NCBI RefSeq assembly: GCF_014648775.1
Contig: NZ_BMRT01000009.1
Location: forward strand, 248,001-312,000
DNA length: 64,000 nucleotides
Reading direction: 5' to 3'
From: Streptomyces abikoensis
Lineage (GTDB): Bacteria > Actinomycetota > Actinomycetes > Streptomycetales > Streptomycetaceae
Shown here: piece by piece, positions 35,882-44,884 of the stretch
How positions within the stretch are numbered: position 1 is the first letter of the stretch
How the letters are laid out: each line of letters opens with the position of its first letter
Notes under the pieces: model-generated
Told to the model about the DNA's origin: nothing
Database searches by the model: none
The model's input: only the letters and a program-made list of their open reading frames with translations
Program-made: the position numbers and the translations under genes

Positions 35882-37555
35882 GTGATCGGTCCCGTGGCAG
35901 GTCCCGAAGCAGGCGCGTCGACCGCGCGCACCAGAGCCCTCGCCGTGCTGCGGGTACGCGGCGCGGCGCTGGCCGTGGCCCTGTTGCCGGCGGCGGTCGC
36001 CGTGGTGCTGGCGGTCGGCTCCGCGACGGGGCACATCGCCGACGGCTCCGCGCCGGCGGCCGCCCTTCCGGCCGTCACCGCCGCCGCCGTGCTGGCGCTG
36101 GCGCTGGCCGCCCTGGTGGCCACCGTGGTGGCCCGGGCCCGTCCGGCCCTGAGCCCCACGGTCCCGATCCCCGAGGAGACGGCCCCGGACCTCTACCGCC
36201 TGGTGCGCGACCTCGCCGACCGGCTGGGCGTCCCGGTGCCCTCCGCGATAGCCCTCACGCCCGACTGCGACAGCTGGCTGGAGGACCGTACGCACCCGGC
36301 GCACGGCCCTCCGCGCGGGTTCGCCCTCGTCCGGGCGCGGGCGGTGGCCGCGCCCGTCCTGGTGATCGGCTCGCCGTTCCTGTGGTGGATGCGGGTCGCC
36401 GAGCTGCGCGCCCTGCTGGCGCCGGTCGTCGCGGGCACGGGCCCCGCCGCCCACCCCGACATAGCCGCCGCCCGCCGCTTCGTCCGGGGGCTGGACGCCG
36501 CCGTCGCCGTATCGGCGGGCCGGCCGCACCTCGCGTTCGTCGGCTGGGTGGCCCGGCTGCTGCTGCGCTCCTGCCGCGAGCACGCGGCCGAGATGGAACG
36601 CGGGGTGGCCGCCGCCGCCTCCGAGCGCGCCCAGGCGGTCGACTACGGCCTGCGCATCGTCGCCCAGGAGCAGGTCGGCCTCGCCTACGCCGGCTGGGAC
36701 CGGCTGCTCAACCGCGTGGCCCTGCCCGCCTGGCGGATGGGCCGCTGGCCCTCCCGGCTGGACGCGGGCGTGGTCTCCGCGCTCACCGAGCTCTCCCGCC
36801 GCGACCGGCTGGCCGAGGGCTTCGCCTCCCGGCTGGGCGAGCGGCCCGCCTGCGACCTCCTGGAGGAGCCCGGCCTGATCGACGAGGCCGCCTCCCTGCT
36901 GGCCGCCCGGCTCTTCCACGGCGGCCCGGCGGAGCCCGGCCCCACCTGGCGGCCCGTCGCCTGGAGCCAGTACCCGGAGGAGGTCGTCGACCGCACCTGG
37001 CGCCTGGAGGCCGCCCGGCTGCACCGCGTCCTCGACGACATCGCCGCCTGCGGCGGCAGGGGCGCCCCGGAGCCGGCCGTCCGGCCCCGGCCGGACGTGC
37101 CGCCCGGCGCGCCCACGGTCGCCCGCGTGCTGGACCGGCTCGGCGGCCCGGGCGGCAGCGGGATCGGCGAGGAGCTGGAGCTGCGGCTGAGCGCCGAGGT
37201 GGAGCGGGACGCCGCCCGCGAGGAGGCCGCCGCCCGGCGCGGCGCCTTCGGCACGGTGTCCGGCTCCTGGGCCGGCGGCCTCGCCCCGCTGTTCCCCCTC
37301 CAGCCGCCGCGCAGCGGCCGCGAGCTGCTCGCCGACCACGTGACCGCCATGGTGTGCTGCGCCGCCGTGGACACCGCCGGGGCCGCCCCCGGCCTGGACT
37401 GGCTGGACGGCCCCGCCCTGCTCGTCGGCGGCACCCGCCGCGCCGGCCTGTCCCGTACGGTCCTGACCCTGCTGGAGGACGGCGACGCCGAGCCGCTGCG
37501 GGCCTGGCTCGGCGAGGTCGGGGTCCGGATGGAGAAGCCCGTCAGACTGATGTGA
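35882..37555 (+). CDS. Membrane protein resembling M48 (HtpX-like) peptidase without the zinc motif
   Basis: About 557 residues. Two N-terminal transmembrane helices (roughly 25-45 and 55-80) are followed by LYRLVRDLADRLGVPVPSAIAL, a pattern typical of M48 peptidases. Where M48 enzymes have EL-AVLAHELGH, this protein reads AELRALLAPVVAG: the zinc-binding HExxH is missing, and the downstream ExxxD-type ligand region is degenerate (HAAEMERG). It is therefore probably a pseudo-protease. The C-terminal third is Gly/Pro/Ala-rich. The start is uncertain (GTG 35882 or 35894; GTG 35771 would add an Arg/His-rich extension). Function unknown. Confidence 0.62.
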   Translation: MIGPVAGPEAGASTARTRALAVLRVRGAALAVALLPAAVAVVLAVGSATGHIADGSAPAAALPAVTAAAVLALALAALVATVVARARPALSPTVPIPEETAPDLYRLVRDLADRLGVPVPSAIALTPDCDSWLEDRTHPAHGPPRGFALVRARAVAAPVLVIGSPFLWWMRVAELRALLAPVVAGTGPAAHPDIAAARRFVRGLDAAVAVSAGRPHLAFVGWVARLLLRSCREHAAEMERGVAAAASERAQAVDYGLRIVAQEQVGLAYAGWDRLLNRVALPAWRMGRWPSRLDAGVVSALTELSRRDRLAEGFASRLGERPACDLLEEPGLIDEAASLLAARLFHGGPAEPGPTWRPVAWSQYPEEVVDRTWRLEAARLHRVLDDIAACGGRGAPEPAVRPRPDVPPGAPTVARVLDRLGGPGGSGIGEELELRLSAEVERDAAREEAAARRGAFGTVSGSWAGGLAPLFPLQPPRSGRELLADHVTAMVCCAAVDTAGAAPGLDWLDGPALLVGGTRRAGLSRTVLTLLEDGDAEPLRAWLGEVGVRMEKPVRLM

Positions 37556-37730
37556 GGGGCGCCCAGCGGGTGGGTGACCCTCCGTGAGGACGTAACGCTG
37601 CGTAGAGGCCGAGCCATCACTTCCGGGGAATTTCCCGACGAACGGTGACGGTCCGGATGCGTCATGTGATCTGCTGGGAGTCCGCCGGGAATCCGAAAAG
37701 GTATCCGGAGGCCCAGGGGAGGGAGCGCAC

Positions 37731-39209
37731 ATGGGGATGGACCAGATCCGCCGCTGGGAGTCCGGGGCACTCGCGCACGCCGTCTCGGACCCCTTCGGGC
37801 AGGGCCCGCTGCCCTGGCTGCGCGGCGGCGAGTTCTACTTCGACGGCACCGGGAAGATCATCCCTTGGTACGTCGACCCGGTGACGACCCCGGCCGGCTC
37901 CCGGGTACCGCCGCCCCGCAGGCCCGGCCCCCGCGCGGCCGACGACGTCCACTGCCAGATCAAGGGCTTCGCCACCGCCAGCGCCGTCGCCCCCGGCGAG
38001 GCCGTCGACCTGCGGATCACCGTGGACCCGCCGCAGCAGTTCGCCGTCGACGTCTACCGCATCGGCCACTACGGGGGCGTCGGCGCCGCCAAGATCACCA
38101 CCAGCCCCCGGCTGTCGGGCATCGTCCAGCCCCCGCCGCTCACCGTCGACCGCACGGTCTCCTGCCACCACTGGTGGCTCTCCTGGCGGCTGCAGATCCC
38201 GTCCTTCTGGAGCACCGGCGCGTACGTCGCCGTGCTCACCACCGCCGACGGCTACCGCAGCCACATCCCCTTCACCGTTCGCGACGGCAACCCCTCGGAT
38301 CTCCTGCTGGTCCTCCCCGACATCACCTGGCAGGCCTACAACCTCTACCCCGAGGACGGCCGCACCGGCGCCAGCCTCTACCACGCCTGGGACGAGGAGG
38401 GCCGGCTCCTCGGCGAGGACGCCGCCGCCACCACGGTCTCCTTCGACCGCCCCTTCGCGGGCGCCGGCCTCCCGCTGCACGTGGGCCACGCCTACGACTT
38501 CATCCGCTGGGCCGAGCGCTACGGCTACGACCTCGCCTACGCCGAGACCCGCGATCTCCACGCGGGACGAATCGATCCGGCACGCTACCGGGGCGTCGTC
38601 TTCCCCGGCCACGACGAGTACTGGTCGGCCGAGATGCGCCGCACCGTCGAGAACGCCCGCGACTGCGGCACGTCCCTGGTCTTCCTCTCCGCCAACACCA
38701 TGTACTGGCAGGTCGAGCTCGCCCCCTCGCCCGCCGGCCCCCACCAGCTGCTCACCTGCCGAAAACGCCGCGGCCCCGGCCGCTCCGCCCTCTGGCGCGA
38801 CATGGCGTCCCCCGAACAGCAACTGCTCGGCATCCAGTACGCGGGCCGCGTCCCCGAGCCCGCCCCGATGGTCGTGCGCAACGCCGGCCACTGGCTCTGG
38901 GAGGCCACCGGCGCCGGCGAGGGCGACGAGCTGCCCGGCCTCGTCGCCGGCGAGGCCGACCGCTACTTCCCCCGTACGGCCCTGCCCGAGCACACCCGCC
39001 GCATCCTCCTCGCCCACTCGCCCTACCTGGACGGCGAGGGCGCCAAGCGCCACCAGGAGACCTCGGTCTACCGGGCCCCCAGCGGCGCCATCGTCTTCGC
39101 CTCCGGCACCTTCGCCTGGTCGCCCGCCCTCGACCGCCCCGGCCACACGGACCCCCGGATCCAGCGGGCCACGGCCAATCTCCTGGACCGCATCTGCAAA
39201 CGAGGCTGA
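37731..39209 (+). CDS. N,N-dimethylformamidase beta-subunit-like protein
   Basis: 492 residues matching the C-terminal domain family of the large subunit of N,N-dimethylformamidase (DMFase). Recognisable segments include VDVYRIGHYGGVGA, LPDITWQAYNLYPEDGRTGASLY, FPGHDEYWSAEMRRTVE and FASGTFAWSPALD. True DMFase hydrolyses dimethylformamide with an iron site and needs a small alpha subunit, which is not visible here, so the substrate is unknown. ATG 37731 has GGAGGGAG five bases upstream. No signal peptide was seen. It lies between purD and purC. Confidence 0.82.
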   Translation: MGMDQIRRWESGALAHAVSDPFGQGPLPWLRGGEFYFDGTGKIIPWYVDPVTTPAGSRVPPPRRPGPRAADDVHCQIKGFATASAVAPGEAVDLRITVDPPQQFAVDVYRIGHYGGVGAAKITTSPRLSGIVQPPPLTVDRTVSCHHWWLSWRLQIPSFWSTGAYVAVLTTADGYRSHIPFTVRDGNPSDLLLVLPDITWQAYNLYPEDGRTGASLYHAWDEEGRLLGEDAAATTVSFDRPFAGAGLPLHVGHAYDFIRWAERYGYDLAYAETRDLHAGRIDPARYRGVVFPGHDEYWSAEMRRTVENARDCGTSLVFLSANTMYWQVELAPSPAGPHQLLTCRKRRGPGRSALWRDMASPEQQLLGIQYAGRVPEPAPMVVRNAGHWLWEATGAGEGDELPGLVAGEADRYFPRTALPEHTRRILLAHSPYLDGEGAKRHQETSVYRAPSGAIVFASGTFAWSPALDRPGHTDPRIQRATANLLDRICKRG

Positions 39210-39278
39210 CCCCTCCCGGCCGTCCGTCAGCGGCGTACGGCAGAATCGAGGTGTTTGGACAAACCAACAGGAGGCCGC

Positions 39279-40181
39279 GTGTCCGGATTCGTCGAGAAGC
39301 CCAAGCCCGTCGAGGTGCCGGGGCTGACGCACCTCCACACCGGCAAGGTCCGCGACCTGTACCGCGACGAGGCGGGCCGCCTGGTGATGGTCGCCAGCGA
39401 CCGCATGTCCGCGTACGACTGGGTGCTGCCCACCGAGATCCCCGACAAGGGCCGCATCCTCACCCGGCTCTCCCTGTGGTGGTTCGACCGCCTGGCCGAC
39501 CTGGTGCCCCACCACGTCCTCTCCACGGACCTCCCGGCCGGCGCCCCCGCCGACTGGGCCGGCCGCACCCTGATCTGCCGCTCCCTGGACATGCTCCCCG
39601 TCGAGTGCGTGGCCCGCGGCTACCTCACCGGCTCCGGCCTCGCCGAGTACCGCGAGAGCCGCACCGTCTGCGGCCTCGCCCTCCCCGAGGGCCTGGACGA
39701 CGGCTCCGAGCTGCCCTCCCCGATCTTCACCCCCGCCACCAAGGCGGCGGTCGGCGAGCACGACGAGAACGTCTCCTACGAGGAGGTCGCCCGCCAGGTC
39801 GGCGCCGAGACCGCGGCCGTCCTGCGTCAGGCGACGCTCGCCGTCTACAGCCGCGCGCGCGACATCGCCCGCGACAGGGGCATCATCCTGGCCGACACGA
39901 AGTTCGAGTTCGGCTTCGACGACCAGGGCGCGCTCGTCATCGCCGACGAGGTCCTCACCCCGGACTCCTCCCGCTTCTGGCCCACCGAGACCTGGTCCCC
40001 GGGCCGCCCGCAGCCCTCCTTCGACAAGCAGTACGTCCGCGACTGGCTCTCCTCCCCGGCCTCCGGCTGGGACCGCACGGGCGAACTCCCCCCGCCCCCG
40101 CTCCCGGAGAACGTGGTGGAGCGGACGCGCGAGAAGTACGTGGAGGCGTACGAGCGGCTGACCGGCACGAAGTGGGCCTGA
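39279..40181 (+). CDS. purC: SAICAR synthase PurC
   Basis: Phosphoribosylaminoimidazole-succinocarboxamide synthase: condenses CAIR with aspartate using ATP. 300 residues; HTGKVRDLY near the N-terminus, ASDRMSAYDWVLP, ECVARGYLTGSGLAEY, FTPATKAAVGEHDENVS and KFEFGFDDQGALVIADEVLTPDSSRFW are conserved. The start is GTG 39279 with AGGAGG close upstream; a TTG at 39255 is in frame but less likely. A GGGGGC hairpin and a dispersed repeat follow. Confidence 0.97.
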   Translation: MSGFVEKPKPVEVPGLTHLHTGKVRDLYRDEAGRLVMVASDRMSAYDWVLPTEIPDKGRILTRLSLWWFDRLADLVPHHVLSTDLPAGAPADWAGRTLICRSLDMLPVECVARGYLTGSGLAEYRESRTVCGLALPEGLDDGSELPSPIFTPATKAAVGEHDENVSYEEVARQVGAETAAVLRQATLAVYSRARDIARDRGIILADTKFEFGFDDQGALVIADEVLTPDSSRFWPTETWSPGRPQPSFDKQYVRDWLSSPASGWDRTGELPPPPLPENVVERTREKYVEAYERLTGTKWA

Positions 40182-40182
40182 C

Positions 40183-40197
40183 GGGGGCTCCGCCCCC
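40183..40197 (+). terminator. Short GC hairpin after purC
   Basis: GGGGGC-TCC-GCCCCC two bases after the purC stop. It is the outer edge of a dispersed repeat also seen at 63899-63911. Confidence 0.5.
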
Positions 40198-40198
40198 A

Positions 40199-40325
40199 CC
40201 GGGCCCCGGGGGCCGGGGCGGTAGCCCCGGGAAACGGGAAGGGGCGGGACCGGGGCCTCTTCCCCGCCGCGACGGCGGGCAACCCCCACCGGGGAGCCCG
40301 GCGGTGCCGAGCCGCCCCCGCCCCT
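40199..40325 (+). repeat. Dispersed intergenic repeat, copy 1
   Basis: The segment around GGGAAACGGGAAGGGGCGGG (from 40229), with following CCGGGGCCTCTTCCCC and GCCCGGCGGTGCCGA, recurs in diverged form at 43478-43585 and 63880-64000 in the same orientation. Confidence 0.75.
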
Positions 40326-40402
40326 AAGAGCCCTCTCAGACAGCGCATGCCATCGTGGGGACACGCACAAGATCCCGTACGTACCCCCCCGCCGGAGGCG
40401 CA

Positions 40403-41116
40403 ATGCCCGAGCCGACGCCGCCGTCGCAGACATCCGTCCTCGTCGTCGACGACGACCCCGACGTCCGGGCCGCCGTGGCCGACGGCCTGGCCGTCGAGGG
40501 CTACGCGGTCCGCGTCGCCGCCGACGGCCTGGCCGCGCTCTCCGCCGTCGCCGCCACCCCGCCCGGGGCCATCGTGCTCGACCTCGCCATGCCCGTCCTC
40601 GACGGCCTCGCCGTCTGCCGCCGCCTCCGCGAGCTCGGCGACCGCACCCCCGTCCTCGTCCTGACCGCCCGCGACGCCGTCTCCGACCGCGTCGCCGGCC
40701 TGGACGCCGGGGCCGACGACTACCTCGTCAAACCCTTCGCCCTCGACGAGCTCCTGGCCCGCCTCCGGGCCCTGCTGCGCCGGGCCGGCCCGGCGCCCGG
40801 CACCGCCGACGCCCCGCCGGAGCTGGCCTTCGCCGACCTCACCGTCGACCCCCTCACCCGCACCGGCGAACGCGCCGGGACCGCCCTGGAGTTCACCCGC
40901 ACCGAATTCGCGCTGCTGGAAGTGTTCCTGCGCCACCCCGGGCAGGTACTGCCGCGCGAGGTGATCCAGGAGCGGGTGTGGGGCGCCGACTTCGGCCCGG
41001 AGTCCAACTCCCTCGCCGTCTACATCGGCTACCTGCGCCGCAAGCTGGAGGCCGGCGGCGCCTCCCGCCTCGTCCACACCGTGCACGGCATCGGCTACCG
41101 GCTGGCAGAGCGGTGA
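40403..41116 (+). CDS. Response regulator, OmpR/PhoB family
   Basis: 237 residues: receiver domain with DDD 16-18, phospho-acceptor Asp60 (VLDLAMPVLDG) and conserved lysine in YLVKPFAL, then a winged-helix trans_reg_C domain (about 140-235; LTRTEFALLEVFLRHPGQVL, VYIGYLRRKLE, TVHGIGYRL). Resembles the MprA/CseB-like group common in actinomycetes. ATG 40403 has GGAGG upstream. GTGA overlap with the downstream kinase gene shows translational coupling. A likely envelope- or stress-sensing system. Confidence 0.95.
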   Translation: MPEPTPPSQTSVLVVDDDPDVRAAVADGLAVEGYAVRVAADGLAALSAVAATPPGAIVLDLAMPVLDGLAVCRRLRELGDRTPVLVLTARDAVSDRVAGLDAGADDYLVKPFALDELLARLRALLRRAGPAPGTADAPPELAFADLTVDPLTRTGERAGTALEFTRTEFALLEVFLRHPGQVLPREVIQERVWGADFGPESNSLAVYIGYLRRKLEAGGASRLVHTVHGIGYRLAER

Positions 41117-42492
41117 TCACCCCGCTCCGCGGCCGCACCCTGCGCGCCCGCCTCGCCCTCGTCACCTCCGCCGCCGTCGCGCTCGTCGCGCTCGGCGTCC
41201 TGGGCGCGGCCTACGTCGTCATCCGCTACGAACTCGTCCGCCAGCTCGACCTCCAGCTCAAGCAGCAGGCCGGCCTGATCTCCCAGCAGAGCCGCGGCGG
41301 CGCCGACAGCGGCGTCCTGTACGACCAGTGCGCCTGGCGCGCCGCCCCCGCCTGCGCCCAGATCGTCCGCGCCGACCCCGCCGCCCCCGGCCAGCGGGGC
41401 CTCGCGCTGCCCGTCACCGGGGCCACCCGCCGCGTCGCCGCCGGCACCCTCGGCGCGTACTACAGCGACATCACCCACGACGGCCGGCCCATGCGGATGC
41501 TGACCACGCCCCTGCCGGGCCGCGAGGGCCACGCCCTGCAGGTGGCCGCCCGCTCCGACGCCGTCGACCAGGGCGTACGCCAGGCCGGCTGGTACCTCGG
41601 CTGGGTCGGCGGCGCAGGGGTGCTGCTCGCCGCCGCGCTCGGCTATGTGGTCTCGCGGACCTCGCTGCGGCCCGTGACCCGGCTCACCGCCACCGCCGAA
41701 CGCATCGCCGCCACCCGCGACCCGGCCCACCGCATCGAACTCCCCCCGCATCAGGCCCGCCGCGAGGACGAGATCACCCGCCTCGCCGCCAGCTTCAACA
41801 CCATGCTCGGCGAACTGGAGGAGGCCGTCGCCGCCCAGCGCCGCCTCGTGGCCGACGCCTCCCACGAACTGCGCACCCCGCTCACCGCGCTGCGCACCAA
41901 CGCCGAGCTCCTCGCCCGCGCCGAGCGGCTTACGCCCGCCCAGCGGGAACGGGCCGCCGAGGCCCTGGGCCGGCAGATGCGCGAGGTGACCGGCATGGTC
42001 AACGACCTCATCGAGCTCGCCCGCGACGAGGAGCCGCGCCCGCTCGTCGAACAGGTCCGCCTCGACCTCCTCGCCGAACGCTGCGCGGCCGTCGCGCGCG
42101 GCCACTGGCCGGGGGCGGTCTTCACGACGGACCTCGCCGAGGCGACGGTCCCGGGCGTACCGGCCCGGCTGGCCCGGCTGCTGTCCAACCTGCTCGACAA
42201 CGCGGCCAAGTTCAGTCCGCCCGGTGCCGTGGTCGAGGTCCGTCTCGCCCGCGCCGGAGGAACGCTCGACCTCACCGTCCGCGATCACGGGCCCGGCATC
42301 TCCGACGAGGACCTGCCGCACGTCTTCGACCGCTTCTACCGCTCCCGCCAGGCCCGCGCCCTGCCCGGCTCCGGCCTCGGGCTCGCCATGGCCCGCCAGA
42401 TCGCCCGCGCCCACGGAGCCGAGCTCTCCGCCGAACAGGCCCGCGGGGGCGGCGCGTGCTTCCGCCTGCGCTTCCCCGCCCCGGAGGGGTGA
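41113..42492 (+). CDS. Sensor histidine kinase with HAMP domain
   Basis: 459 residues: transmembrane helix 1 (about 13-37), extracytoplasmic domain (~38-155) with a short disulfide-capable motif (YDQCAWRAAPACAQI), helix 2 (~160-182), HAMP (~183-240), HisKA with the phospho-acceptor in ADASHELRTPLTAL, and HATPase_c with N-box LLSNLLDNAAKFS, G1 DHGPGISDEDLPHVFDRFYR and G2 GSGLGLAMARQI. GTG 41113 lies in the stop of the regulator gene. The extracellular domain is small, suggesting direct envelope sensing. Confidence 0.94.
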   Translation: MITPLRGRTLRARLALVTSAAVALVALGVLGAAYVVIRYELVRQLDLQLKQQAGLISQQSRGGADSGVLYDQCAWRAAPACAQIVRADPAAPGQRGLALPVTGATRRVAAGTLGAYYSDITHDGRPMRMLTTPLPGREGHALQVAARSDAVDQGVRQAGWYLGWVGGAGVLLAAALGYVVSRTSLRPVTRLTATAERIAATRDPAHRIELPPHQARREDEITRLAASFNTMLGELEEAVAAQRRLVADASHELRTPLTALRTNAELLARAERLTPAQRERAAEALGRQMREVTGMVNDLIELARDEEPRPLVEQVRLDLLAERCAAVARGHWPGAVFTTDLAEATVPGVPARLARLLSNLLDNAAKFSPPGAVVEVRLARAGGTLDLTVRDHGPGISDEDLPHVFDRFYRSRQARALPGSGLGLAMARQIARAHGAELSAEQARGGGACFRLRFPAPEG

Positions 42493-42496
42493 AACG

Positions 42497-42530
42497 ACGA
42501 AGGCCCGGTCGGAATCGACCGGGCCTTCGT
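42497..42530. terminator. Hairpin between the kinase gene and tRNA-Gly
   Basis: ACGAAGGCCCGGTCG and its exact complement (15-bp stem) with loop GAAT. It serves the convergent kinase gene and tRNA. A copy differing by one loop base is at 46772-46805. Confidence 0.9.
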
Positions 42531-42536
42531 TCTCTG

Positions 42537-42609
<73 letters not shown>

Positions 42610-42643
42610 ATTCGCCCCGCGCTCTCGTGCGGTGCGGACACCA

Positions 42644-43282
42644 CTATAGCCAACCTTGAGCACGTGCGATGCGCGCCGCCGCGTGACGGTTCTCCGCGCC
42701 CAGCTTCGCGGTGGCCGCCGAGAGGTAGTTCCGGACCGTTCCCTGGGTCAGCGAGGCCCGCGCGGCGATCTCCGCTATGGGGGCGCCGTCCTCGGCCAGT
42801 TCCAGCAGTTCCGCCTCGCGGGCGGTGAGCGGGGAGTCGCCCGCGCTGATCGCGTCGGCCGCCAACTCCGGGTCCACGTAGCGGCTTCCGCCGTGGACGG
42901 TCCGGATGATCTCGGCGAGCCGCTGGGCCGAGACGGTCTTCGGTACGAACCCGCGCACCCCCGCCTCCAGGGCCCGCTTCAGGTGCCCGGGCCGGCCGTG
43001 ACCGGTGACGATCATGGTGCGGCAGTCGGGCAGTTCGACCCGCAGGGATGTGGCCACTGTCACACCGTCCGCCCCCGGCATCTGGAGATCCAGCACCGCG
43101 ACGTCGGGCCGATGGGCACGGGCCATCGCCAGGGCCTCGGTCCCGGACGCGGCCTCGGCCACGACCTGGAGATCGTCCTCCAGCCCGAGGAGCGCGGCGA
43201 GCGCGCCGCGGATCAGGTGCTCGTCGTCGGCGAGCATGATGCGGATCGGTTCGATCGGCCCGGAGGCCGAGTGCGTATTCAT
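42644..43282 (-). CDS. Response regulator, NarL/DesR-like
   Basis: 212 residues: receiver domain with ADDE at 18-21, phospho-acceptor Asp65 (VLDLQMPG) and lysine in FVPKTVS, and a LuxR-type HTH (LTAREAELLELAEDGAPIAEIAARASLTQGTVRNYL). Its ATG overlaps the stop of the sensor kinase by four bases (ATGA). Order on the minus strand is ABC ATPase - permease - kinase - regulator, so it probably controls this exporter operon. Three GTCAT/ATGAC half-sites before the ATPase gene are candidate targets. It ends 34 bases before tRNA-Gly. Confidence 0.94.
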   Translation of the reverse strand: MNTHSASGPIEPIRIMLADDEHLIRGALAALLGLEDDLQVVAEAASGTEALAMARAHRPDVAVLDLQMPGADGVTVATSLRVELPDCRTMIVTGHGRPGHLKRALEAGVRGFVPKTVSAQRLAEIIRTVHGGSRYVDPELAADAISAGDSPLTAREAELLELAEDGAPIAEIAARASLTQGTVRNYLSAATAKLGAENRHAAARIARAQGWL

Positions 43283-44844
43283 TCACGCGTCCCATCGGCT
43301 GCGGCTGTCGCGGCGGGGGAGGAGTGCCCCACTCCCGCCCTTTCTCCCTCAGCTACCGCTGGGAGGTGCCCCCAGTTTCCCGGGGCTGCCGCCCCGGCCC
43401 CCGCCACCCGCCCGAGGGCTTCGCCCCGGGCGTTCGCCTCCCCCGGCGGGGGTGGAGCCCCGCGCCGCGCCCCCTGGGGGGCCGGGGGCTTGCCCCCGCT
43501 TTCGGGAAGGGGCGGGACTGGGGCCTCCTCCCCGCCGCCCCGGCGATCGGCCACGACGTCGCCCTCCGGCGGCGCCGAACCCGCTCCCGCCTCCGAACCG
43601 GAATCCACCCCCACCCGCGCCGTCAGCAGAAACGTTCCGTTCCCCCCGTGCTCGTACGCCAGCGTGCCCCCCAGCACCGCCAGCCGCTCCCGCAGCCCCG
43701 CCAGCCCCGAACCGCTGCCACCAGCGCCACCGGAGCCCCCCGAACCGCTGCCGTCGCCGGAACCGACCCGCACGCCGTCGTTCTCCACCGTCAGCACCGC
43801 CCGGCCCTCGCCCGACCGCAGCCGCAGCGCGCAGCGCCCCGCGTCCGAGTGGCGCAGTACGTTCGTCGTCGCCTCGCGGACGACCCAGGCGAGCGTCGAC
43901 TGGACCGCCGGCGACAGGTCGTCGGCGGCCCTCGCGTCGATGCGGCACTCGATCCCGGCGGCGGTCAGGATCCCCCGCGCACCGGCCAGTTCGGTGTGGA
44001 GGTCGGCCTCGCGGTAGCCGCGGACGACCTCGCGCAGCTCGCGCTGGGACTCCTGCGCGATGCGCTGCGCCTCGGCCATCTGGTCCACGGCCGCGTCCGA
44101 GCCGCGTCGCGCCAGCTGCACGGCGAGCTCGCTCTTGAGCGCGATCGCCGCCAGGTTCCGGCCGAGCACGTCGTGCATGTCGCGGGAGAAGCGCAGCCGT
44201 TCCTCCGCCACCGCGAGCCGCGCCTGCACCTCACGGGCCGCGTCGACCTCCCACATGATGGAGAGCATCCACCCCGAGACGCGCGCGAGCAGCATGACCC
44301 ACCCGGTGAGGAACAGCCCCCCGAAGACCATGCCGACCAGCGCCGGGAACGGGAAGCCCACCACGGCGAACGGCACCAGCGCGACGAGCGAGCCCGCCGC
44401 GCACAGCGCCCAGTAGACGCGCTTGCGCACGATCAGGCAGAGGGCGCCGAGAGGCGCTATCGCGAGCCCCATGAGCATGGTGGACACGTTCTGCGCGAGC
44501 TCCTTGCTGCCGCGCGTCGCGATCAGCGCCAGCAGGCAGAGCGCCACCGCCAGCAGGACGAAGGAGAACACCAGCCGCGCCCGCAGGACGGTCTCCCGGC
44601 CGAGGTAGCGGTCGAGCGCGCGGCGCAGCAGGCCCACACCGGCCGCGGCCTGCACGATCGCCACCACGAGCAGGGCCGCTCCCAGGCCCAGCCCCCGCCG
44701 GTCCGGTCCGGCGGCCAGGCCCAGCATCGCCAGGCCCTCGAGCACGACGAACAACCAGGGGCACACGTACAGCGCGCCGCGCATGTACATGTCGATCTGC
44801 TGGATCTTGCTGTGGCCGCGGAACTTCCGCACCCGGCTGATCAC
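43279..44844 (-). CDS. Sensor histidine kinase, DesK-like, with repeat-derived C-terminal tail
   Basis: 521 residues. Five to six transmembrane helices (about 20-190), HisKA_3 with the acceptor in FSRDMHDVLGRNLAAIALKS, then HATPase_c with REATTNVLRHSDAG and GSGLAGLRERLAVLGG; a Gly/Ser-rich insert (about 361-384) interrupts the ATP lid. Residues ~420-500 are encoded by sequence homologous to dispersed intergenic repeats and are Pro/Gly/Ala-rich, unlike any kinase domain. GTG 44844, after a GGGGGG-type ribosome site, was preferred over a start at 44925 that would run into the permease gene. Coupled to the DesR-like regulator (ATGA). Confidence 0.88.
   Translation of the reverse strand: MISRVRKFRGHSKIQQIDMYMRGALYVCPWLFVVLEGLAMLGLAAGPDRRGLGLGAALLVVAIVQAAAGVGLLRRALDRYLGRETVLRARLVFSFVLLAVALCLLALIATRGSKELAQNVSTMLMGLAIAPLGALCLIVRKRVYWALCAAGSLVALVPFAVVGFPFPALVGMVFGGLFLTGWVMLLARVSGWMLSIMWEVDAAREVQARLAVAEERLRFSRDMHDVLGRNLAAIALKSELAVQLARRGSDAAVDQMAEAQRIAQESQRELREVVRGYREADLHTELAGARGILTAAGIECRIDARAADDLSPAVQSTLAWVVREATTNVLRHSDAGRCALRLRSGEGRAVLTVENDGVRVGSGDGSGSGGSGGAGGSGSGLAGLRERLAVLGGTLAYEHGGNGTFLLTARVGVDSGSEAGAGSAPPEGDVVADRRGGGEEAPVPPLPESGGKPPAPQGARRGAPPPPGEANARGEALGRVAGAGAAAPGNWGHLPAVAEGERAGVGHSSPAATAAADGTRE
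43344..43374 (-). repeat. Dispersed repeat type 2 inside the kinase gene
   Basis: Reverse complement of 55015-55045 with one mismatch over 31 bases (core CACCTCCCAGCGGTAGCTG), a hairpin-forming element that is intergenic at its other site. Confidence 0.8.
43478..43585 (+). repeat. Dispersed intergenic repeat, copy 2, inside the kinase gene
   Basis: TTCGGGAAGGGGCGGGAC, then GGGGCCTCCTCCCCGCCG and CGGCCACGA, homologous to 40229-40325 and 63912-64000. It overlaps codons of the kinase C-terminal tail on the opposite strand. Confidence 0.75.
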
Positions 44845-44884
44845 GCGCCCCACCCCCCTGGTCGTTCGTGGTCGTTCTCGCAGT

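Noticed and set aside
37731..39209. Functional dimethylformamidase
   Set aside because: Only the C-terminal-like domain of the large subunit is matched and no small subunit gene is adjacent, so a substrate was not assigned.
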